Source of the DNA: Fidelibacterota bacterium REDSEA-S14_B6
GTDB lineage: Bacteria; Fidelibacterota; Marinisomatia; Marinisomatales; S15-B10
Length of the DNA: 6,217 nucleotides
Assembly: GCA_001626655.1 (NCBI GenBank)
Contig: LUOC01000110.1
Span: 1-6,217, forward strand
Reading direction: 5' to 3'
Shown here in pieces: positions 1 to 4,954 of this stretch. The position numbers and the translations under genes are program-made. The notes beneath the pieces are model-generated. The model saw only the letters and a list, made by a program, of their open reading frames with translations. It made no database searches and was not told the DNA's origin. Position 1 is the first letter of the stretch. Each line of letters starts with the position of its first letter.

Positions 1-1
1 A

Positions 2-769
2 GTCATCAGGGCTGGCGTCATGGCACTTGCATGGTCCATGGATAAAGTTGGCCCGATCTGCCGCTCCGCTGCCGACTGCGCTTTGGTTTTCGATATCATT
101 CGAGGAGGCGACGAGAACGATCCAATGACACAGGACGCTCCCTTCCGCGTGGAGTGGGAAAAACCGATGAACCGATTTCGCGTGGGTTACCTTGAGGAAG
201 CGTTTGACAAGGATACCACCGAGGCGGGGGATAACGGCCGTGTGGCCCTGGAACAGTTCCGAAACATGGGGGCGGACCTTATACCGGTGAAACTCCCGGA
301 GGCGTTTCCTTTTCGAACATTCGACATTATCCTCCGGGCGGAGGCCGGCGCATTTTTCGACGAACTCGTCCTTTCTGGTGAAGTGGACAGAATGGTGCAG
401 CAGAGCAGACGTTCTCGGGCAAACTCACTGAGGCAGTCCCGGTTCATTCCCGCTGTGGAATACCTTCAGGCAAACCGCCACAGACGAAATCTGATAGAAA
501 AGATGCACACTCTTATGAAGGATTTCGATGTAGTACTCGCGCCGCAACGGGGCGGCAATCAGACACTGATTACGAACCTCACGGGCCATCCGGCCCTCTC
601 CATACCTGCCGGCTTTGATGAAAAGGGGCGGCCCACCAGTATTATTCTTGTGGGGAATTTGTACGATGAAGCGTCAATTCTGGAGGTAGGAAATCTTTTC
701 CAGCAACATACTGAATTCGACGATTCCCGTCCGCCCCTCTTCAGTAAGAGAGAGCAGACAGCAAACTGA
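2..769 (+). CDS. Amidase signature family enzyme, C-terminal part (5' end outside window)
   Basis: This is the C-terminal 255 residues of an amidase-signature (AS) family hydrolase. The reading frame is open to the window edge: VIRAG precedes the first ATG (position 20) in frame, and that ATG lies inside the conserved block SRAGVMALxWSMDKxGPICRS of the family, so it is not the true start. Other family marks are the segment ending FDVVLAPQ (about visible residues 171-181, usually D-V-[IL]-L-x-P) and TNLTGHPALSIPAGF (191-205), the typical NLTGxPAxSxPxGF block followed by GRPTSIILVG. The Ser-cisSer-Lys catalytic residues of this family lie upstream and cannot be seen. Members hydrolyse amide bonds of varied small substrates, or act as the A subunit of Glu-tRNA(Gln) amidotransferase; the substrate cannot be told here. 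The gene converges on fliG with a 36-nt gap and is probably unrelated to the motor operon. Confidence 0.9.
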   Translation, partial: VIRAGVMALAWSMDKVGPICRSAADCALVFDIIRGGDENDPMTQDAPFRVEWEKPMNRFRVGYLEEAFDKDTTEAGDNGRVALEQFRNMGADLIPVKLPEAFPFRTFDIILRAEAGAFFDELVLSGEVDRMVQQSRRSRANSLRQSRFIPAVEYLQANRHRRNLIEKMHTLMKDFDVVLAPQRGGNQTLITNLTGHPALSIPAGFDEKGRPTSIILVGNLYDEASILEVGNLFQQHTEFDDSRPPLFSKREQTAN

Positions 770-787
770 TGAAGCTGGAGACGTTCT

Positions 788-829
788 AAAAAAAGGAAGG
801 TTCTGCTATTCCACCATTTCGGCGGAACC
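788..829 (-). terminator. Possible intrinsic terminator of the motor operon
   Basis: Read on the minus strand, GGTTCCGCC (829-821) can pair with GGTGG (816-812) across a GAAAT loop. After a bulge that contains the fliG stop codon, the outer GGTT pairs with AACC (802-799). A TTCC and then a run of seven T (794-788) follow. The stem is imperfect and overlaps the last fliG codons, so the call is tentative, but the position is right for the end of the operon. No T-tract terminator is visible for the converging plus-strand amidase gene. Confidence 0.38.
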
Positions 830-1738
830 GAGGATCTCTTCCAGGCTGAACCTTCCATCCTTTTCCATCTGACGGGCGGTGTCCACAATGGCCTTCTGCG
901 CCTTGTCCACATCACTCTTGGAAACGGCCCCTTCCACCGGTTCGTACATCGCCTGCTTTTTCTGGGGGAGGTTCTCCAATATCTTGTCTACTTGAGCCTG
1001 ATCCCTCCCTTTCAGCGCCATGGCGATGGCGTCGAGCTCGACGGAGTTCATCAAGTCCCGCATCAGATTGTCAGGAAATGAGGCAAGAATGTCGTCGAAG
1101 GTGAGGTGATACTTCTTGATCTCCGCCGCCAGTTCAGGATCTTCCCGGGCGATGGTCTCAAGATACTGCTCTTCTTCGAAGGGTGTCATCTGGCCCAGGA
1201 TATCGGCCACATCTTTGCCGCCGCTCCTGGCAAAGTCGACCCCTTTGGGAAGATAAAGCGATTTTGTGCGAAGCTGTGAAGCGACGTTTACGATTCCTTC
1301 GAGAGGAACGTTTTTCAGAGATCCCATTTTCATCAAAACATTCCCTTTCGCTTCCGGGCCAAGGCGGTTCAACACTTGCATCTGTCGTTCGGCCGAAACT
1401 TGGGCGAGCGCGATGGCAATGATTCGCGGCTCTTCCACCTCCAGAAGGGCGATCAGTTGTTCGTCCGCCAGTTCTTCCAGAAATTCGAACGGCTTCTTCG
1501 ATTCCGGCTCCCCCTCGCTTTTCAGCTTTTGAGAGATTATCGCAAGATAGAATTCGTCCACAATCTGCTTCTTGAGCCCTGTGGAAACAGACTCCATTTC
1601 TCTGGAGCGTGCACGAATCCTCCGAACCTCCGTCTCACTCAGGTCCTTGAGAAGCTTCACCGCCACATTTTCACCGATGACCGAGAAAACGACGGCGACT
1701 TTGTCAATGCCAGCCAGTTGGTAATATTCAGTAATCAT
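806..1738 (-). CDS. fliG: Flagellar motor switch-like protein FliG
   Basis: This 310-residue protein is FliG, the rotor component that receives torque from MotA. All three domains are present. The N-terminal domain (about 9-75, IDKVAVVFSVIGENVAVKLL) binds the FliF tail in flagella. The middle ARM domain (about 83-160, FEFLEELADEQLIALLEVEEPRIIAIAL) follows. The GG linker (RSGGKDVADIL, 181-191) leads to the C-terminal torque domain (about 190-300, MALKG, then DVDKAQKAIVDTARQ). The usual EHPQ motif of the middle domain reads EEPR (102-105). By eye, two basic torque residues of the E. coli protein (K264, R281) match K243 and K260, while the D288/D289 pair is not conserved. Length is close to the usual 330-340. 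The ATG lies 3 nt after the stop of the upstream FliF-like gene with no good Shine-Dalgarno of its own, which suggests translational coupling. This is the last gene of the operon; no FliM or FliN gene is nearby. Confidence 0.93.
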   Translation of the reverse strand: MITEYYQLAGIDKVAVVFSVIGENVAVKLLKDLSETEVRRIRARSREMESVSTGLKKQIVDEFYLAIISQKLKSEGEPESKKPFEFLEELADEQLIALLEVEEPRIIAIALAQVSAERQMQVLNRLGPEAKGNVLMKMGSLKNVPLEGIVNVASQLRTKSLYLPKGVDFARSGGKDVADILGQMTPFEEEQYLETIAREDPELAAEIKKYHLTFDDILASFPDNLMRDLMNSVELDAIAMALKGRDQAQVDKILENLPQKKQAMYEPVEGAVSKSDVDKAQKAIVDTARQMEKDGRFSLEEILGSAEMVE

Positions 1739-1741
1739 GGC

Positions 1742-3334
1742 CTATTTCTTCTTCTTTTTCTTCTTTTTCTTGCCACCGTCATCTTCGGCCTCTTGAGGGG
1801 CTGCCGGAGCAGCTGCCGCTTCAGGCGGTTCGGGCGCCGGAGGCGCTTCCTGTTCCAGCCAGTCCTGTACGACGGCTGTAGCAACATCAGGATCGCCTAC
1901 GCTCATGGAGACCACCGACTCCCGTGTCTTCGTCATTTCAGACTGAAGGACGCCGGGATCTTCTTGAAAGGCCGGTGGGGCAGGCGCCTGAGGTGGTGCC
2001 GCAGGTGCGGGGGCCGGGGGAGCAGCTGGGGCTGGGGCCGCTGAAGTTGCTGCGGCGCCATTGCCGTTACTACTCACTTTTTTTTTCGGAGGTTGCATCA
2101 TCCACGGGGGTGGCATGACATATTTCGGTTTCGAACGTCCGTTAAACAGAATCACTGCCGCAAGAGCCAGAACTGCCAGCAGCGAGATAGCGCTCATGAG
2201 ATAGATGGGCATATTGCTCATGCCGCCGCCCATCGTCTCCATCTCTCTCTGTGCTTGCTCTAACATAGCCAGTTTTTCTTCAATGAGGGAATCAAGGGCA
2301 GCCTTTTCATTCTCTTTTGACGCCACTGCTTCTTCAGCTGCCGCTTGTTCTTCCTCCGACAACTGCGGCTCCGCAAGAACCTCCCGCAATTGTGCGATCT
2401 CCGTCGTCAGTTGATTCATTCGGAGAGAGTCTCTCTCAAGCAGCGCCTGCCGTTCATTCTCGAATTCCCGGGCCATGCGACTGTTCTCAAGCCTTTCGAG
2501 TTCGGCCTGCCACACCGACCGCTCTTCATCGCGCCGGCGGGCCTCATCAGCTTTCCAAAGTTCAAGCTCCTGACGCCAGTCGTCGGCGACCTGCGCTTCA
2601 GCGTCCGCCTGCTTCTCTTCGAGCTGATCAATCTTTTCAGCAATAGACCTGAGAATGATAGACTCCGCCGTCCGTTCATCCTTTCGCTGGCGGAAGGACG
2701 CCGTCATGACCGACAGCACATCGCCGCGGCTTCTGTCGAAATGAGACGCCACCATAATGATCTGACGCACATTCTCGATGAGCTCCGGAGCTGAGCCTTC
2801 CGGAAGAATGCAGCTCACCTCGAGGCGCTCCACAACCGGAACCGACGCCTTTGTATCCTTATAAGACTGGCTCAGGATTTGGGATCCTTTGGACGGCCCC
2901 TCTGAAACGACCACTGGCGCCTCGGAAGATTCCTCCGTGACCACAGGTTCGGCCGGCTTCTCGTCTTCCATGCTCTGGAAGTCGAAACCGGGGATAGGAA
3001 TCCCCGTCATCCGTGAGCGCGGCTCTGGGGACTCAGACGTCAACGGAACCGACCGCGACGACTCTTCTCTCCCTGAGCGAACCGCCGCCTTGGCGTCGTC
3101 AGCCCCCGCCGGACGGAAAGTCACCTCTTCGGTCACCGTCGGGGTAAACTTCAGGTCCACCGTAATATCAAGGACATACCGATGGTCGTCCATGATTTTC
3201 TGCAGTGCCGATTCAATACGGCTCCGCAAATCGTTCTCGAGCATCAGTTTTTGCGCCAGGTAAGTCGACTCCTGGGCCGTCATGCTCGCTATGAGTGAAA
3301 GTCCTAAAAAGGACTTGATGATCCGCATCTTCAT
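1742..3334 (-). CDS. FliF-like ring protein: signal peptide, RBM3, long coiled coil, one TM, FliG-binding tail
   Basis: This 530-residue protein resembles the C-terminal half of the flagellar MS-ring protein FliF. A signal peptide (1-20, MKMRIIKSFLGLSLIASMTA) leads into the split RBM3 domain. The first part (about 25-72) matches FliF around RRIEAILxPIVGxGNV and ends in TPTVTEEVTF. A short collar-like insert (73-150) contains TGIPIPGF. The second part (about 152-214) has ERLEVSCILPEGS and RGDVLSVMTASF, the counterpart of RGDSLNVVNSPF. Next come a charged coiled coil (about 218-368), one TM segment (377-397), a Pro/Ala-rich linker, the FliG-binding motif GDPDVATAVVQDWLEQE (480-496) and a final run of nine lysines. 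The N-terminal TM, RBM1 and RBM2 of flagellar FliF are absent. I place the start at ATG 3334, which has GGGAG 9 nt upstream and begins the signal peptide. The longer frame (to 3430) would overlap motB by 65 nt and bury that signal. It lies between motB and fliG in one operon, consistent with a rotor ring for them. Confidence 0.9.
   Translation of the reverse strand: MKMRIIKSFLGLSLIASMTAQESTYLAQKLMLENDLRSRIESALQKIMDDHRYVLDITVDLKFTPTVTEEVTFRPAGADDAKAAVRSGREESSRSVPLTSESPEPRSRMTGIPIPGFDFQSMEDEKPAEPVVTEESSEAPVVVSEGPSKGSQILSQSYKDTKASVPVVERLEVSCILPEGSAPELIENVRQIIMVASHFDRSRGDVLSVMTASFRQRKDERTAESIILRSIAEKIDQLEEKQADAEAQVADDWRQELELWKADEARRRDEERSVWQAELERLENSRMAREFENERQALLERDSLRMNQLTTEIAQLREVLAEPQLSEEEQAAAEEAVASKENEKAALDSLIEEKLAMLEQAQREMETMGGGMSNMPIYLMSAISLLAVLALAAVILFNGRSKPKYVMPPPWMMQPPKKKVSSNGNGAAATSAAPAPAAPPAPAPAAPPQAPAPPAFQEDPGVLQSEMTKTRESVVSMSVGDPDVATAVVQDWLEQEAPPAPEPPEAAAAPAAPQEAEDDGGKKKKKKKKK
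1745..1771 (-). repeat. Nine consecutive lysine codons at the end of the FliF-like gene
   Basis: The last nine sense codons are all AAG or AAA (read 5' to 3' on the minus strand), directly before the TAG stop and 6 nt before the fliG start codon. The tract gives a strongly basic C-terminus close to the FliG-binding motif. At the mRNA level it is the only purine-rich stretch upstream of fliG. It contains short A-runs (up to five) that could slip. Confidence 0.85.
1846..1897 (-). other. FliG-binding motif encoded in the FliF-like tail
   Basis: Residues 480-496 read GDPDVATAVVQDWLEQE. The C-terminus of flagellar FliF (Salmonella) has the form NDPRVVALVIRQW followed by a short acidic end, which inserts into the FliG N-terminal domain. 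Spacing of the DP, the hydrophobic positions and the conserved W all match. Unlike flagellar FliF, this motif is not at the very end: about 34 more residues (Pro/Ala/acidic, then lysines) follow it. Confidence 0.8.
1970..2056 (-). repeat. Low-complexity Pro/Ala linker in the FliF-like protein
   Basis: Residues about 427-455 are almost only alanine and proline (AAPAPAAPPAPAPAAPPQAP). They lie between the membrane-proximal basic segment (PPKKK) and the FliG-binding motif. The stretch reads as a flexible extended tether on the cytoplasmic side. The GC-rich, imperfect repetition makes it likely to vary in length between relatives. Confidence 0.75.
2231..2683 (-). other. Coiled-coil region inserted between RBM3 and the TM segment
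   Basis: Residues about 218-368 are rich in E, K, R, Q, L and A with heptad-like hydrophobic spacing (AEKIDQLEEKQADAEAQV, then WQAELERLENSRMAREFENE, then LTTEIAQLREVLAE). A likely break occurs at EPQLSEEE (322-329), followed by a second helix to about 367. In flagellar FliF only a few residues separate RBM3 from the second TM, so this whole block is an addition. By topology (signal peptide before it, TM after it) it is periplasmic. Confidence 0.75.
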
Positions 3335-3343
3335 TATTCCGCT

Positions 3344-3348
3344 CTCCC
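3344..3348 (-). promoter_or_regulatory. Ribosome binding site GGGAG of the FliF-like gene
   Basis: GGGAG on the minus strand lies 9 nt upstream of the ATG at 3334, within the 31-nt spacer after motB. It supports this start, which begins a signal peptide, over the upstream in-frame ATG at 3430 inside motB. Confidence 0.65.
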
Positions 3349-3365
3349 TTTTACCTCGGAGTCTG

Positions 3366-4160
3366 TTAGCTGTTGTCGGGAGTCTCCTCCTCGAGTTTTG
3401 AGATTTGTGATCCCGGTGCAGTTGAAGCAAGAAATGTTATTTCCACCCTGCGGTTCCGGGCTTTCTGTTCTCTCGTTGCATTTAATTCTTTGATCAGTTC
3501 ATCATCTATTACTCTGTCAGTGGGACGATCCCTCGGGATATATTCTGCAAAACCAACAGCCTGAAGCCTTGTAGGATTCACCTCCATATTGATGAGTTGT
3601 CGGACCACTGCCGCAGCTCTTGCCCCAGAAAGTTCCCAGTTGGAAGGATACCGTGACTGAATGGACTGCGGAAGAACATCGGTATCAGTGTGCCCTTCCA
3701 CTGCCACCATGAAATAAGAAGCTTGAATGGTAGGAACTATTTTATCCAGAACATCCACTATTTCCGGCTTGAGGCTCGCCGAACCTGATGTAAAGCTGAT
3801 GTCCGATGAGATACCAATGGTCACCCCTTTAGGCCCCGTCGTCACTTCCACAGGTTTTTCACCTGTTTCCGGGTTGGTCTCCATCTCGTCCACCATCTCC
3901 TCGGCGGCTTTCTTGATATCGGCCAGAGACATGGACTGGTTGTCCAGTTTCTCTTTCTTGCCGACCGACTTGCCCATGCCGTCCGCCATCTCCTGCAACT
4001 TTACAGGATCGATGGTGGAGATGGCCGCAAGCAGCACGAAGAAGGCAAACAGCAGTGTCATCATATCTGCGAAAGTGCCAAACCACCCCGGCAGACCTTC
4101 TTCTACCTGTTCACGGCCTTTGGCCATGTACTTCTTCTTCTCTTGAGATGTTGCCGCCAT
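3366..4160 (-). CDS. motB: Flagellar-type stator protein MotB (OmpA-like peptidoglycan anchor)
   Basis: This 264-residue protein is the MotB/PomB stator subunit. It has a short basic cytoplasmic N-terminus, the family block GLPGWFGTFADMMTLL with the ion-carrying aspartate at D32, and a single TM (about 27-49). A plug/linker region follows (about 51-100). The OmpA-like peptidoglycan-binding domain (about 115-245) has the classic VEGHTDTD (154-161), YPSNWELSGARAAAVVRQLI (171-190) and NRRVEITF (236-243). It anchors the stator to the cell wall while D32 couples ion flow to MotA movement. I chose ATG 4160, 5 nt after the motA stop. A GTG at 4184 would add eight residues and overlap motA, but its AAGGA directly abuts the start codon, leaving no spacer. 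Every key residue expected of an active stator is present. It sits between motA and the FliF-like gene. Confidence 0.95.
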   Translation of the reverse strand: MAATSQEKKKYMAKGREQVEEGLPGWFGTFADMMTLLFAFFVLLAAISTIDPVKLQEMADGMGKSVGKKEKLDNQSMSLADIKKAAEEMVDEMETNPETGEKPVEVTTGPKGVTIGISSDISFTSGSASLKPEIVDVLDKIVPTIQASYFMVAVEGHTDTDVLPQSIQSRYPSNWELSGARAAAVVRQLINMEVNPTRLQAVGFAEYIPRDRPTDRVIDDELIKELNATREQKARNRRVEITFLASTAPGSQISKLEEETPDNS

Positions 4161-4165
4161 GTGGG

Positions 4166-4951
4166 CTACTCTTCTCTCTTCCACTCCTTAGGCGGAATGA
4201 ACGAATTCAGTTTTTCCCTGACTATAAGAGGATGTTTCCTTTGATGGATCAGTCTGGCTCCTTCTACAAGCATCGCCTGCATCGTGCTGGTTTGTGAAAG
4301 TCTTGCATTCAGCTTGGCCGCCATCGGCAGGAAGAAAAGGTTCGCCAGCAGGGCGCCGTAAAATGTCGTGATAAGCGCAGCGGACATGCCGACACCCAGC
4401 GATTCTGTGCCGCCACCTTCGCCACCAAAACCGGCCAGCATAATAACCAGTCCGATAAGTGTTCCAATCATCCCCCAGGCAGGAGACATAGTCCCCATTG
4501 TTTTGAACAGTTCCGCCTGACTTTTTTCCCGGATTTCCCTGTAATCAATCCGGGTATTAAGAATATCGACGATCTCTTCTTCCGAATAGCCGTCAACAAC
4601 CATCTGAACTCCATCCCGAAAAAAGAAATTGTTAACACTGTCAATACCTTTTTCAAGGTCTGCGGCTCCTTTTCTGCCAACCCCCGCTAATTCGACACAT
4701 TCATCCACTAACCCACCGAGTTTCGTATCCGAACCTTTGAAAACCGCGCCCATAGCCGCACCTAGTTTTAATACATCAGAAAGCGGGAACGCGACTGAGA
4801 CTGATGCAACCATCCCGCCGAAAACAATAATGAAACTGGAAGCCGATACAAACACCATAGCTGAAGCCCCAGCCGCTATGGCCGCCATAGCGATCCCGCC
4901 AATAGTAAAGCCGAGCCCCAGCAGAATTCCTATCAGTGTGGCAATATCCAT
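4166..4951 (-). CDS. motA: Flagellar-type stator protein MotA
   Basis: This 261-residue protein is the MotA/PomA stator subunit, an inner-membrane protein that converts ion flow into torque on FliG. The N-terminus MDIATLIGILLGLG is typical of the family. There are four TM segments (about 3-27, 33-55, 154-174 and 187-210), with a cytoplasmic loop between TM2 and TM3 that carries FFFRDGVQMVVDGYSEEEI (109-127). TM3 has SPAWGMIGTLIGLV with the conserved proline P157, and TM4 has AALITTFYGALLANLFFLP with P209. The C-terminus ends in LNSFIPPKEW, matching the family's FLPPKER-type ending. It is clearly closer to MotA/PomA than to ExbB/TolQ proteins. Thr164 and Thr195 occupy positions where Na+-type PomA has threonines, but ion choice cannot be settled from this alone. 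ATG 4951 lies 3 nt after the upstream gene's stop and is preceded by GAGG 8 nt away. Confidence 0.96.
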   Translation of the reverse strand: MDIATLIGILLGLGFTIGGIAMAAIAAGASAMVFVSASSFIIVFGGMVASVSVAFPLSDVLKLGAAMGAVFKGSDTKLGGLVDECVELAGVGRKGAADLEKGIDSVNNFFFRDGVQMVVDGYSEEEIVDILNTRIDYREIREKSQAELFKTMGTMSPAWGMIGTLIGLVIMLAGFGGEGGGTESLGVGMSAALITTFYGALLANLFFLPMAAKLNARLSQTSTMQAMLVEGARLIHQRKHPLIVREKLNSFIPPKEWKREE

Positions 4952-4954
4952 AGT

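Noticed and set aside
770..805. Short gap between amidase and fliG as a possible small gene or attachment site
   Set aside because: Only 36 nt; it holds an A/T run that fits the terminator candidate, and no repeat with partner copies is visible.
1376..2044. Long plus-strand open frame (222 codons) opposite the fliG / FliF-like junction
   Set aside because: It lies antisense to two genes with clear homology. Its protein is dominated by Arg/Phe/Leu runs that mirror the lysine and Pro/Ala codons of the other strand, and no domain is visible.
2345..2794. Plus-strand open frame (149 codons) opposite the coiled-coil region
   Set aside because: It is antisense to the FliF-like coiled coil. The open frame follows from the codon bias of Glu/Lys/Leu-rich coding sequence; no start context or domain supports it.
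1742..3334. FliF-like protein as a TonB, TolA or SpoIIIAH/SpoIIIAG-type protein because of its single TM, coiled coil and Pro-rich part
   Set aside because: The FliF-type RBM3 motif (RGDVLSVMTASF) and the FliG-binding motif, together with fliG 3 nt downstream, favour a FliF origin. TolA/TonB have the opposite arrangement, with an N-terminal TM.
3335..3430. Longer FliF-like start at ATG 3430
   Set aside because: It would overlap motB by 65 nt and add a basic, polar 32-residue leader before a good signal peptide. The ATG at 3334 has a ribosome binding site in the motB spacer.
3727..4146. Plus-strand Ser/Thr-rich open frame (139 codons) opposite motB
   Set aside because: motB is unmistakable on the minus strand here; the opposite frame has no recognisable feature.
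4161..4184. GTG start of motB at 4184, upstream of the chosen ATG
   Set aside because: Its AAGGA directly abuts the start codon, leaving no spacing, and the added residues are not typical of the family. It remains possible, but ATG 4160 is preferred.
4166..4951. MotA as an ExbB/TolQ or ZorA homolog
   Set aside because: The MDIATLIGI start, the DGVQMVVDGY loop, SPAWGMIGTLIGL and the C-terminal FIPPKE ending are MotA/PomA marks. With MotB and FliG adjacent, a transport or phage-defence role is less likely.
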